Assembly: GCF_001428045.1 (NCBI RefSeq)
Contig: NZ_LMSD01000001.1
Coordinates: forward strand, 310,001 to 374,000
Reading direction: 5' to 3'
Origin: Paenibacillus sp. Soil750
Lineage (GTDB): Bacteria > Bacillota > Bacilli > Paenibacillales > NBRC-103111
Length of the DNA stretch: 64,000 bases
The position numbers and the translations under genes were made by a program. The notes below the pieces were generated by a model. It was not told the DNA's origin. It saw only the letters and a program-made list of their open reading frames with translations, and searched no databases. Positions 34,733 to 43,893 of the stretch are shown here, one piece after another (the first letter of the stretch is position 1; each line of letters starts with the position of its first letter).

Positions 34733-36541
34733 GTGAAGCAACTCTTATATTTTGCAAGAAAGCTACACGTATTTGCTGGAAAGATTTTATATATCAATGT
34801 GATAGGTATGGTTCTGGTTAGTTTGCTGGAAGGGGCAGGAGTCTTACTCTTAATCCCGTTGATCAGTCTAAGTGGTGTACTTAGCATAAGTTCAGGTTCC
34901 AGTACGTTACAGCATATTTTTGGCTTTCTGCAGGATTTGCCTGCGAAATGGAGTTTACTCCTACTGTTAGGTGCTTACGCGGGGATGATCATCTCACAAA
35001 CGCTCATTCAGCAAAATTTAAATCAACGAAACTTGCGTATTATTATGGGCTTCACCAACCAGATTCGTATGGAAACCTATCGCACTTTAATGCAGGCGAA
35101 TTGGGCTTTTTTTGTTAGTAAGAGAAAATCAGATCTCATTAATTCCTTAACGGAAGAAATTTCACATCTTGTGAGAGGGACGAATCTCTTGCTTCAGCTA
35201 CTAACATCTGTCATTTTCACAGCTATTCAACTGGGTATAGCTTTTTGGCTTTCACCAAAGATTACAGTATTCGTCTTAGCTGCTGGCTTTATTATAGCTT
35301 TGTTCTCAAGGCGTTTTATTAAGAAGTCAAGAGTGGTTGGTAATGAGACCATCGAAATTGCACAAAGCTATCTAGGTGGAATTACCGACCAATTTAACGG
35401 AATTAAAGATATTAAAAGCAATTCTTTAGAAGCATCCCGCTATGCTTGGTTGCGGACTTGGTGTGAACGCGTTGTGGCAGAACAACTCAAAATGAACAAA
35501 TTAAAAAACACTTCACAAACCTTCTACAAAATTACATCCACCTTGTTGATTGCCTCTCTTATTTACGTTTCAATCCAATTATTTAAAGCACAGCCTAGTC
35601 AACTCTTATTAATTGTTTTGATTTTCTCGAGATTGTGGCCGCGATTTACAGGGATTCAGTCTAGTTTGGAGCAAATCGCTTCTTGCGTTCCAGCTTTCCA
35701 ATCGATTCTTCGCTTGCAAGAGGATAGTAAGAATGCCAAGGAGTTTGAAGATGCGGAGAATTCCGCAAAGCACATTGTACCCATGTTGGTTAATCAGGGC
35801 ATTGAATGTAAGCAAATCTACTTCCGCTACAATAAGCAAGAAACTACCTATCAGCTTGAAAATATCCAAGTGCATATTCCTGCTAACCAAACAACAGCCA
35901 TTGTGGGACGTTCTGGTGCAGGGAAAAGCACATTGATTGATATCGTCATGGGGCTCCTTCAGCCAGAGAAAGGTCAAATCTGTATCGACGGGGTACCACT
36001 CACCAGCGAAAACTTACTCTCCTTCCGGCAAGCCATTAGTTATGTTCCGCAGGATCCATTTCTGTTTAATGGCAGTATCAGAGAGAACTTATTGATGATT
36101 AAGCCGCAAGCAACGGAAGAAGAAATCTGGGAAGCGTTAGAATTTTCAATTTCTGCAGAATTTGTGAAACGTCTACCGCAAGGTTTGGATACGCTGATCG
36201 GAGACCGCGGTGTTAGACTTTCTGGTGGAGAGCGGCAACGTCTTGTTCTGGCGAGAGCTATACTGCGCAAAACGTCCATCCTTGTTTTGGATGAGGCTTC
36301 CAGTGCGCTCGATACGGAGAATGAAGCGAAAATTCTAGCAGCGTTAGATCAATTAAAGGGTAAAATGACGATCCTAGTCATCGCGCATCGCTTGTCGACG
36401 ATCCGTAATGCCGATCAAGTCATTGTCGTGGATCAAGGAACTGTTGTTCAGAAAGGTAAGTTTAATCAACTGGCCAATGAAAAGAAAAGCTTGCTGAATC
36501 ATTTGCTAGAGCAACAAGTTGTCGTTATGCCTCATGGTTAG
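34733..36541 (+). CDS. Lasso ABC exporter, permease-ATPase fusion
   Basis: 602 residues from GTG 34733 with AGGGGGATTTGCG upstream; an earlier frame start at 34670 lies in the hairpin. Six-helix membrane domain, then ATPase with Walker A GRSGAGKST, signature LSGGERQR, Walker B ILVLDEASSALD, and H-loop VIAHRLST. Exports the mature lasso peptides and probably gives self-immunity. Confidence 0.92.
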   Translation: MKQLLYFARKLHVFAGKILYINVIGMVLVSLLEGAGVLLLIPLISLSGVLSISSGSSTLQHIFGFLQDLPAKWSLLLLLGAYAGMIISQTLIQQNLNQRNLRIIMGFTNQIRMETYRTLMQANWAFFVSKRKSDLINSLTEEISHLVRGTNLLLQLLTSVIFTAIQLGIAFWLSPKITVFVLAAGFIIALFSRRFIKKSRVVGNETIEIAQSYLGGITDQFNGIKDIKSNSLEASRYAWLRTWCERVVAEQLKMNKLKNTSQTFYKITSTLLIASLIYVSIQLFKAQPSQLLLIVLIFSRLWPRFTGIQSSLEQIASCVPAFQSILRLQEDSKNAKEFEDAENSAKHIVPMLVNQGIECKQIYFRYNKQETTYQLENIQVHIPANQTTAIVGRSGAGKSTLIDIVMGLLQPEKGQICIDGVPLTSENLLSFRQAISYVPQDPFLFNGSIRENLLMIKPQATEEEIWEALEFSISAEFVKRLPQGLDTLIGDRGVRLSGGERQRLVLARAILRKTSILVLDEASSALDTENEAKILAALDQLKGKMTILVIAHRLSTIRNADQVIVVDQGTVVQKGKFNQLANEKKSLLNHLLEQQVVVMPHG

Positions 36542-36594
36542 CGTGAGGGGATCGCATGCGGGTATGAGAGGAATAGGGGGCTAAGGTGAGTCAT

Positions 36595-37791
36595 ATGATG
36601 GATACCGATTTTCGATTAGATGTGTCACAATTTCCAAAAGAATTAAAGGTACTTCTCATGCTTCTAACTAGTAGACAAAATCGAGGGGAATGTACCGCCA
36701 TCCCACAAGATTGGCTTGAGGAACTGGACTGGGATTTGTTCCTTCAGCTAACCTTGCATCATCGGGTGTATCCTGATCTGTACAGGAGACTCCAGGATAA
36801 CAAAGAAATCGGGGTTCCGGTCTTTGTCTTAGAAGCTTTGCGTAAGCAATATCAGATAAATGCCTTTCAAATGCTGCATTTAAGTGCAGAGATGGAGCAA
36901 TTGAGCAAGTCTTTTGCAGCTCAAATGATTCGCTCACTCGTGCTGAAGGGGCCCGTTCTTGCTGCGGACCTGTATGGTGATCTGTCCCTTCGAACCTCGC
37001 GCGATCTTGACATTATGGTACCTATGGACGATTTAGAGCGAGTAGAAGAACTACTCTGTAAGCTTAATTATGTGAAAATTGAATACCCACTAACCGTACT
37101 TAATGATTGGAAGTGGCGGCATCATCACATCACATTTTACCATGCGGAGAAACGCACTACGGTAGAAGTACATTGGCGACTAGGCCCTGGCCCAGCGAAA
37201 GAACCAAGCTTTAATGAACTATGGGAAAGGAAAAGGATAAGCACGATCACGAGCAGTCCTGTCCATTATTTAGGGAGAGAGGATTTATTTTCGTTTCTGG
37301 CCACCCACGGCGCACGACATGGCTGGTCACGACTTCGATGGTTAGTCGACATGGATCGTATGCTGAGACAAGATATAGATACGGCCATCCTGTTCAAGCA
37401 ACTCCAGACCAATGATATCCTTCAAATAGGGGCCCAAGCACTGACGTTAGCAGCGCAGTTGTTGCAAACACCGCTAACCGAAGAACTGGGAGTGCTCACC
37501 AAAGGAAATCACGGAAGGCGTTTAGCCCAAGGGGCTATCTTCTACATTCGCCAGATGATCAATCTCCATACCGATCCTGTACCCGAGGATGTGTCTAAAT
37601 ATCATAAACGCCATTTATTCGCGCTTATGTCGAATTGGAATAAAGTATTGTTCGTTCTGAGCTTTATGTATCCCTATCCAGAGGACGTAGAAACCTTACC
37701 GTTGCCTAAGTATGCGCAGTTCCTGTACTTCCCTTTGCGCCCCTTCCTATGGGCCTGGAGAAGAACAAAGAAGCAAACGGCGCCGACGTAA
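36595..37791 (+). CDS. Nucleotidyltransferase family protein (lasso operon)
   Basis: 398 residues from ATG 36595, 6 bases after AAGGTG; GTG 36586 and ATG 36598 are alternatives. NTP_transf_5 motif: LVLKGPVLAADLYGDLSLRTSRDLDIMVPMDDL, metal-binding DLDI. It is a paralogue of 29480. Its conserved place after the exporter in both clusters suggests a tailoring or regulatory role in the peptide pathway. No terminator follows before the next promoter. Confidence 0.83.
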   Translation: MMDTDFRLDVSQFPKELKVLLMLLTSRQNRGECTAIPQDWLEELDWDLFLQLTLHHRVYPDLYRRLQDNKEIGVPVFVLEALRKQYQINAFQMLHLSAEMEQLSKSFAAQMIRSLVLKGPVLAADLYGDLSLRTSRDLDIMVPMDDLERVEELLCKLNYVKIEYPLTVLNDWKWRHHHITFYHAEKRTTVEVHWRLGPGPAKEPSFNELWERKRISTITSSPVHYLGREDLFSFLATHGARHGWSRLRWLVDMDRMLRQDIDTAILFKQLQTNDILQIGAQALTLAAQLLQTPLTEELGVLTKGNHGRRLAQGAIFYIRQMINLHTDPVPEDVSKYHKRHLFALMSNWNKVLFVLSFMYPYPEDVETLPLPKYAQFLYFPLRPFLWAWRRTKKQTAPT

Positions 37792-37810
37792 ATAGGAAGA
37801 AAGTCTTATG

Positions 37811-37839
37811 TTGACATGTTCTCTATAAAGAACTATTAT
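37811..37839 (+). promoter_or_regulatory. Sigma-A promoter of the exopolysaccharide operon
   Basis: TTGACA (37811-37816), exactly 17 bases, TATTAT (37834-37839). The spacer is T plus a 16-bp palindrome. Confidence 0.88.
37818..37833 (+). promoter_or_regulatory. SinR-like operator filling the promoter spacer
   Basis: GTTCTCTATAAAGAAC, occupying all but the first base of the -35/-10 spacer. GTTCTYT half-sites in inverted repeat are the known SinR recognition unit in B. subtilis. Confidence 0.78.
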
Positions 37840-37881
37840 TAGAATTAAGAGCGAATAATTTCGAATTACTTCGCCTTTGTT

Positions 37882-37897
37882 GTTCTTTATAAAGAAA
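37882..37897 (+). promoter_or_regulatory. Second SinR-like operator in the exopolysaccharide leader
   Basis: GTTCTTTATAAAGAAA, one mismatch in the right arm, 64 bases downstream of the first. Paired sites allow looping or cooperative binding. Confidence 0.7.
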
Positions 37898-37936
37898 ATT
37901 TGTGATTATTCTTTCTATAACTAAGGAGCTTGCGAT

Positions 37937-38659
37937 ATGGGCATTCCTAAAATTATTCATTATTGTTGGTTTGGCGGAAAGGAAAAACCGGAAATCGTGA
38001 AGCGATGTTTAGCGAGTTGGCAATTGCATCTTGCGGACTATCAGATCATAGAGTGGAATGAACGAAATTTTGACATTTACCGGCATCCATATACCAAAGA
38101 GGCGTATGCTGCTGGCAAATTCGCGTTCGTAAGTGATTATGCGCGCGTGCATGCTCTGTATCATATGGGGGGAATTTATCTGGATACAGATGTGGAAGTA
38201 TTTCGTCCTTTCGATGATTTGTTGCATCATGAATCCTTCTGGGGTTTTGAACAGGCGAACTTTATTGCTACAAGCACGATTGGCGCGATGAAGGGGAATA
38301 AGCTTATCCAGCTGTTCTTAGATTCTTATGAACAGAAAACATTTATTCGTGCCAATGGGAGTTTCGATTCTCTGACCAACGTAGCTGTGATCACGCGACT
38401 ATTAACGGAGAGGGGATTAAAGCCAGATGGACTGTTTCAGGAGCTACCGAATCTAGGCACATTTTACCCTCAAACGTACTTCTCCCCCTACGATTATATT
38501 AACTGTCAAACATTCAAAACATCAAATACCTATGCTATGCATCACTTCTACAAAAGCTGGCTTCCTCCTAAGGAAAGACGAAAAGGCCAGTTGAAAATGT
38601 TGCTGGCTAGACTTATCGGCGGACATAATATTGCCAGGATAAGAGGGTACCTCAAATGA
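37937..38659 (+). CDS. Glycosyltransferase family 32-like sugar transferase
   Basis: 240 residues. IPKIIHYCWFGG start, AFVSDYARVHALYHMGGIYLDTDVEVFRPFDDLL with the DxD metal motif (LDTDVE): OCH1/capsular-type GT32. It adds a sugar during repeat-unit assembly. CTAAGGAGCTTGCGAT precedes the start. First gene after the SinR-boxed promoter; overlaps the next gene at ATGA. Confidence 0.9.
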   Translation: MGIPKIIHYCWFGGKEKPEIVKRCLASWQLHLADYQIIEWNERNFDIYRHPYTKEAYAAGKFAFVSDYARVHALYHMGGIYLDTDVEVFRPFDDLLHHESFWGFEQANFIATSTIGAMKGNKLIQLFLDSYEQKTFIRANGSFDSLTNVAVITRLLTERGLKPDGLFQELPNLGTFYPQTYFSPYDYINCQTFKTSNTYAMHHFYKSWLPPKERRKGQLKMLLARLIGGHNIARIRGYLK

Positions 38660-39261
38660 GTCTATTGAAAAAAGTAGTGAGCACGCTTATAGCAGAGTGT
38701 CGCGGCCGAGGGGTGTATCATACGTTTCTCATGTATGCTTCACATCTCATGGGTATCCTAAGAGCTGTAGTGAACACACTTCTCTATTGGAGTAATATGA
38801 AATCTTCCATCTTCGTCTTGCAATCTAATAGTCGAATTGAGGCGTACAGTAAGCATGCTAAGATCCATATTGGCAAATTCGTCTTTATTCGAAAGCATAC
38901 GAGCATACGAGTTGACCATCATGGTGAGCTCCGCATAGGCGAAAAGGTATTTATCAATGATAGCTGTCATATCAACTGCGCGAATCGTATAACCATTGGC
39001 AGATTCTCTAAGATTGCTCCTCATGTGAGTATTAACGATCATGATCACAATTATAGGCATCTCGGTGGTGAGCATCTTTTGAAAGGCGAGGTTATTATAG
39101 GAGAAAACGTTTGGATTGGCTCGAATGTCGTGATTTTGAGAGATACATATATTGGTGATAACGCGGTAATTGCTGCAGGAAGTGTTGTGAAAGGGCGAGT
39201 ACCCGCGAATACCGTTTTCTTAAATAAAAGAGAAAAGAGCTACATTCCCTATGCGAACTAA
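38656..39261 (+). CDS. Hexapeptide-repeat acyltransferase
   Basis: 201 residues. Left-handed beta-helix hexapeptides visible from about residue 70 (IHIGKFVFIRKHTSIRV, IGEKVFINDSCHINCANRITIG, VIIGENVWIGSNVVILRDTYIGDNAVIAAGSVV). Probable O-acetyltransferase decorating the polysaccharide, similar to the WcaF/LacA group; NDHDH supplies the catalytic-type His. Starts on ATGA and overlaps the next gene by 11 bases. Confidence 0.88.
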   Translation: MSLLKKVVSTLIAECRGRGVYHTFLMYASHLMGILRAVVNTLLYWSNMKSSIFVLQSNSRIEAYSKHAKIHIGKFVFIRKHTSIRVDHHGELRIGEKVFINDSCHINCANRITIGRFSKIAPHVSINDHDHNYRHLGGEHLLKGEVIIGENVWIGSNVVILRDTYIGDNAVIAAGSVVKGRVPANTVFLNKREKSYIPYAN

Positions 39262-40447
39262 AATTTTTATTTCATTGTTTGATATGGAAATTGGTGGTGT
39301 TGAGCGCAGCTTAATCAATATGCTGGAAAGCTTTAATTATGAGAAATATGAAGTTGATGTCTTCATCTGTCACCATTCCGGTGATTTGCTAAAACTAATA
39401 CCACCTGAGGTTCATGTACTGCCAGAAGTACCGGCATATACAGTGTTTAGGAAATCCGTTAAACAATGCATGAAGGAAGGTCATTTCTCAGCATTGCTGA
39501 TTAGGGCGCTGAGCAAAACAGTGGCTGGTCTAAAGGCGAGAAGGAGAAAGCTGAAGGAAGGACCAGGGTACATCCAAATGCAGCTAGATTTGAAATATAC
39601 AACTTTCGTGTTACCCCCCATTCAGAAGCGCTATGACCTAGCCATCAGCTATGCTTGGCCTCATGATATTGTAGCCACGAAAGTCATTGCTGCGAAAAAG
39701 TTAGCTTGGATCCATACAGATTATAGCGAGCTTGAAATTGATAATCACATCGACCTTGCTGTATGGAATAAGTTTGATGCAATCGCCTCCATCTCAGATG
39801 CCTGTACAGCTGCATTCCTCAAAACTTATCCTACACTATATGACAAGGTTACCTTGATCGAGAATATTACTTCTCCTGACTTCATCAAGAAAATGGCCGA
39901 TGCTTCATTGCCAGCATTTGAAGCTGACCAAGGGGCGTTCACCCTCGTATCTGTAGGAAGACTATCCTATGTGAAGGGATTCGACATGGCGATTCAAGCT
40001 TTACGCCAACTACATGATAAAGGACTTACGAATATTCGCTGGTTCGTGGTTGGATATGGTGGATATGAGGCAGAGCTGCGGAAACTGATATCCGAGAATA
40101 GGTTGGAAGAAAGCTTTCTTCTACTAGGTAAGCAAACAAACCCTTATCCGTATATCAAAGCGTGTGATGTGTATGTGCAACCTTCACGCTATGAAGGTAA
40201 AGCGGTCACAGTGACGGAGGCCAAGATTCTCGGTAAACCGATATTGATAACAAGCTATGCGACAGCTAGCAGTCAAATAGAGGATGGTACGGAAGGATTA
40301 ATGTGTGAGCTGAGTATAAAAGGAATCGCTGCTGGTATTGAGACGATGTATCGTAATTCGGAGCTCAGAGAGCGATTCGCGAATCACTTGCTTGAAAAAA
40401 ATTTCAGTAATTCATATGAGCTGGAGAAGCTATACGGGGTGATTTAA
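39251..40447 (+). CDS. Glycosyltransferase family 4
   Basis: 398 residues. GT4 pattern: GGVERSLINML (N-terminal acceptor loop), VSVGRLSYVKGFDMAIQALRQL, VVGYGGYEAELRKLI, and the nucleotide-sugar motif QPSRYEGKAVTVTEAKILGKPILI. Same subfamily as the genes at 42688 and 43894. Adds a hexose or similar to the growing repeat unit. Confidence 0.9.
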   Translation: MRTKIFISLFDMEIGGVERSLINMLESFNYEKYEVDVFICHHSGDLLKLIPPEVHVLPEVPAYTVFRKSVKQCMKEGHFSALLIRALSKTVAGLKARRRKLKEGPGYIQMQLDLKYTTFVLPPIQKRYDLAISYAWPHDIVATKVIAAKKLAWIHTDYSELEIDNHIDLAVWNKFDAIASISDACTAAFLKTYPTLYDKVTLIENITSPDFIKKMADASLPAFEADQGAFTLVSVGRLSYVKGFDMAIQALRQLHDKGLTNIRWFVVGYGGYEAELRKLISENRLEESFLLLGKQTNPYPYIKACDVYVQPSRYEGKAVTVTEAKILGKPILITSYATASSQIEDGTEGLMCELSIKGIAAGIETMYRNSELRERFANHLLEKNFSNSYELEKLYGVI

Positions 40448-40449
40448 GA

Positions 40450-41487
40450 ATGGCAAACCATAAGATAAGTGTCATAATTCCTGTGTATAACGCGGAGAAT
40501 TATATTATTTCTTGCTTAGAGTCTGTAATGAATCAGAGCTTCTCAGATATTGAGGTTATCTGTGTAAATGATGGTTCCAAGGATGGCAGTAAAGAGTTAA
40601 TTGAAGCTTACATGAGATCAAATCCTCGAATAATGCTGATTAATCAAGCTAATCAAGGTGTAAGTATGGCTAGGAATATTGGGCTGCAAGCAGCATCTGG
40701 TGACTACATCGGATTCGTTGATGCGGATGATACGATAGATGCAACCATGTATGACACGTTATATCGTGCAGCTGTTGAAGGTGATTGTGATGCGGTGATC
40801 ACTAACTTGGAGTGTGAGCTCGAAGGTTGTAAAGTGACAACGAAGTTTCCTTTTCCTCTAGGAATTGTACTCATGAGAGATTATATCGAGAGAGAAATTA
40901 TGACCTATTTCTTGAAGTCAGATCAGCTGAATATGGTATGCAATAAACTCTATAAACGAGTAAAAATTGAAAAATATGATGTGACATTCCCCAAAAATGT
41001 TTCATTGGGAGAAGATGGAATATTCAATATGCGTTTCTTCAAACATGCAACACGAATTATTTATATCGATTATTCTGGCTACAATTATCGAGAAGTGATG
41101 GGAAGTGCGACCCGCAATATTTTGGAAAAGGACTATTTTCAAAGAGCTTTAGAAGTGTATGAACTCGATATTTCTGACTTGTATACTTCCAGTGATATTG
41201 ATTCCATTAAGTTCAAGCAACTTAGGTCATATAAGCTCATTAGTAGTGTTATTGCAAATATAAATATGTATTTGAAAGCCTCCAAAGATTTAAGTCTTAG
41301 AAAAAGGTTGCGCTACGTTAACGGGATGATTCGAAATCCTGATGTGAGGGAAGCCTTGCCCTATTATTATCATGAAGCTTCCGGAACTTTAAGCCGCTAT
41401 GAACGGTTTATCGCGGAGATGATCCGGAGGAAATCCCTATTAGGCTTATATTGTGCTACAACGTATAGCAAGTTGAGAAATACATAA
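40450..41487 (+). CDS. Glycosyltransferase family 2
   Basis: 345 residues. GT-A fold: ISVIIPVYNAENYIISCLESVMNQS, VICVNDGSKDGS, GVSMARNIGL, IGFVDADDTID (DxD). Inverting sugar transferase of the exopolysaccharide pathway. The start follows the previous stop by 2 bases. Confidence 0.92.
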   Translation: MANHKISVIIPVYNAENYIISCLESVMNQSFSDIEVICVNDGSKDGSKELIEAYMRSNPRIMLINQANQGVSMARNIGLQAASGDYIGFVDADDTIDATMYDTLYRAAVEGDCDAVITNLECELEGCKVTTKFPFPLGIVLMRDYIEREIMTYFLKSDQLNMVCNKLYKRVKIEKYDVTFPKNVSLGEDGIFNMRFFKHATRIIYIDYSGYNYREVMGSATRNILEKDYFQRALEVYELDISDLYTSSDIDSIKFKQLRSYKLISSVIANINMYLKASKDLSLRKRLRYVNGMIRNPDVREALPYYYHEASGTLSRYERFIAEMIRRKSLLGLYCATTYSKLRNT

Positions 41488-41503
41488 TGGAGGAGCATGA
41501 ATA

Positions 41504-42664
41504 ATGAGAATAATGATGTTTGCACACAATGGCAGCTTGAATCGTGGTTGCGAGGCTATCGTCCGTTCCTCGACGAGTTTAATCAAGGAGAAAATCAACG
41601 GTGCTCAGGTGTACCTAGCTTCAGCAAAACCAGAGACGGATCAGCTTATTACGAAATTAGATGGGATTTATGATGGTTCTTCCCGAAGAATCAAGAAGTA
41701 TTCCTTCACATGGCTGCGCTCCTCTCTCCATGTCAAGTTGTTCAACGATGAGTCCTACGCGCTGGGTAAAATGAATAATAACATCGTGAAACATATTCCT
41801 TCGATGGATATATGCCTATCCATCGGTGGAGATAACTATTGTTATGGCGAACAGCCAGGCTGGTATGAAATTAATCGAAGAGTGAAAGCACAAGGGAAAA
41901 AGCTAGTGCTTTGGGGCTGCTCCATAGGTGCAGAGGACATGTCAGAGCGAAAATTGGCAGATTTGAAGTTGTTTGATCTGATACTGGCAAGAGAAACATT
42001 AACGTATGAAATGTTAAAGAGCAAGGGGTTGAATAATGTTAAATTGTGCGCTGATCCGGCTTTTACTATGGAAAAAGAAGAATTAACCTTACCAGACGGT
42101 TGGCAGGCGGGGAACACAGTAGGGCTTAATTTTAGTCCATTGGTTTCAGACAAGAACCCACAATCACAACAAGCGGTACGAGACCTAATCCGCCACATTA
42201 TTGAGACTACTGACATGACGATTGCACTGACTCCCCATGTTATTGAAGGGGGAAATAATGATTTCGAGATTTTACAGAAGTATTACGAGGAATTTAAACA
42301 AACAGGTCGAGTCATCCTATTGCCGAATTATCTTAACGCTACGCAATACAAGGGATATATCGCAAGAATGAGGTTCTTTATTGGAGCAAGAACCCATGCA
42401 ACAATTGCGGCCTACTCCAATTATGTACCTACACTTGTTCTAGGTTACAGCATTAAATCAAAAGGGATTGCCAAAGATCTTTTTGGAGAAGAAAAGCTGG
42501 TTCTGAATCTTCAGGAACTATCAAACAGTACGAAGTTGATTAGCGGATTTAAAGAGATGGTTGCTGAAGAAGATGAAATTAAGCGGAAATTGCAGGTTGC
42601 CATCCCCCATATGAAGCAAATGTCTTATAAAGCGGTGGAGCACTTAGATGAATTATTCCAATAA
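41504..42664 (+). CDS. Polysaccharide pyruvyl transferase family protein
   Basis: 386 residues. PF04230-type pattern: NRGCEAIVRSSTSLI, CLSIGGDNYCYGEQPGWY, LILARETLTYEML, GARTHATIAAYSNYVPTLVLGYSIKSKGIAKDLFG. The family transfers pyruvate from PEP to form ketals on sugars, as CsaB and EpsO do. GGAGGAGCATGAATA is the ribosome site. Confidence 0.9.
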   Translation: MRIMMFAHNGSLNRGCEAIVRSSTSLIKEKINGAQVYLASAKPETDQLITKLDGIYDGSSRRIKKYSFTWLRSSLHVKLFNDESYALGKMNNNIVKHIPSMDICLSIGGDNYCYGEQPGWYEINRRVKAQGKKLVLWGCSIGAEDMSERKLADLKLFDLILARETLTYEMLKSKGLNNVKLCADPAFTMEKEELTLPDGWQAGNTVGLNFSPLVSDKNPQSQQAVRDLIRHIIETTDMTIALTPHVIEGGNNDFEILQKYYEEFKQTGRVILLPNYLNATQYKGYIARMRFFIGARTHATIAAYSNYVPTLVLGYSIKSKGIAKDLFGEEKLVLNLQELSNSTKLISGFKEMVAEEDEIKRKLQVAIPHMKQMSYKAVEHLDELFQ

Positions 42665-42687
42665 TGCTGGCGTATATGAGGGATACG

Positions 42688-43878
42688 ATGAAGAAAAAGT
42701 TACTATTTGTTATACCCAGCTTATTGGCTGGAGGCGGGCAGAAAAGTCTAATCAATTTGCTTTCGCAAATCGATTACCAACGGTTTGAGGTAGATTTATT
42801 GTTATTTAGCCAAACGGGTGCCTTTATGAATGCAATACCCAAAGAAGTGCAGGTTGTGGCGCTTACTTATCATCACCCAGCTTTTGCTGAGCATCTTGTG
42901 AAATCAGTAACAACCTTGATAGCGCATCGCCAGTTCAAGCTTGCTTACGCCAGGATCATGTTTGCAGCACTTAACCGTTTTGTGAGAAATACGGCAAGCT
43001 CCGAACAATATTCTTGGGAATATCTGAAAAGATCATTCGGTACGCTGGATCGAGAATATGACGTTGCTATCGGTTACTTAGAGAAGTCATCCATTTATTA
43101 CATCGTTGATCGTGTGAAGGCTGCTAAGAAAATTGGCTGGATTCATACGAATTATGCAGACTCTGGGATGATCGCAAGTATGGATGAGCCCTACTTTAAG
43201 CAGTTAGACAAGCTTGTCACGGTATCAGAAGAATGCGCAAGGTCACTGAAAGAAACTTTCACGAAGTTAACTGATAATATCACGGTGATTCAAAATATTG
43301 TTTCTCCACGGATTATCAAAAGCGAATCTAATCGTGAGCCATCTGCCTTACAAAAATTCGATGGTGAATTCACGAATATTATTACTATCGCTAGATTAAG
43401 CCATGAAAAAGGGATCGATATGGCCATAAATGCTTGTGCCTTGCTAGTAAAAAAGGGCTACAAGGTGAGATGGTACATTTTGGGCGATGGCTCGGAAAGA
43501 GAAGCGTTGGAGAAGCAGATTGTGGCGCTGCAGCTTCAAGATACTTTTATTCTGCTTGGTATCCAAGAGAATCCTTATCCCTTCATCAAAAATGCAGATA
43601 TGTATGTTCAACCATCTAGATACGAAGGGAAATCGATTGCTATCGATGAGGCTAAGATTCTGAATAAGCCCATTGTAGTAACAAATTATGAATCTGCTAA
43701 GGATCAAATTACGGATGGTGTAAATGGCCTACTTGTGGAGATGTCAGACGTTGGTATTAGCAAGGGCATTGAAGTGCTTATCAATCAATTCGAATTAAGG
43801 GAATCATTCATGCAGAGTCTTGCTGAAGAGCAAATGGGTACAGAGGAAGAAGTATATAAACTTTACGATATTATCTAG
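42688..43878 (+). CDS. Glycosyltransferase family 4, paralogue of its neighbours
   Basis: 396 residues from ATG 42688 with GAGGG about 6 bases upstream; ATG 42664 on the previous stop codon lacks such a site. GT4 pattern AGGGQKSLINLL, YDVAIGYLEKSSIYYIVDRVKAAKKIGWIHTNY, HEKGIDMAINACALL, QPSRYEGKSIAIDEAKILNKPIVVTNY. Very similar to the next gene, so the pair arose by tandem duplication. Confidence 0.9.
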   Translation: MKKKLLFVIPSLLAGGGQKSLINLLSQIDYQRFEVDLLLFSQTGAFMNAIPKEVQVVALTYHHPAFAEHLVKSVTTLIAHRQFKLAYARIMFAALNRFVRNTASSEQYSWEYLKRSFGTLDREYDVAIGYLEKSSIYYIVDRVKAAKKIGWIHTNYADSGMIASMDEPYFKQLDKLVTVSEECARSLKETFTKLTDNITVIQNIVSPRIIKSESNREPSALQKFDGEFTNIITIARLSHEKGIDMAINACALLVKKGYKVRWYILGDGSEREALEKQIVALQLQDTFILLGIQENPYPFIKNADMYVQPSRYEGKSIAIDEAKILNKPIVVTNYESAKDQITDGVNGLLVEMSDVGISKGIEVLINQFELRESFMQSLAEEQMGTEEEVYKLYDII

Positions 43879-43893
43879 TAGGATGGTCTAATA

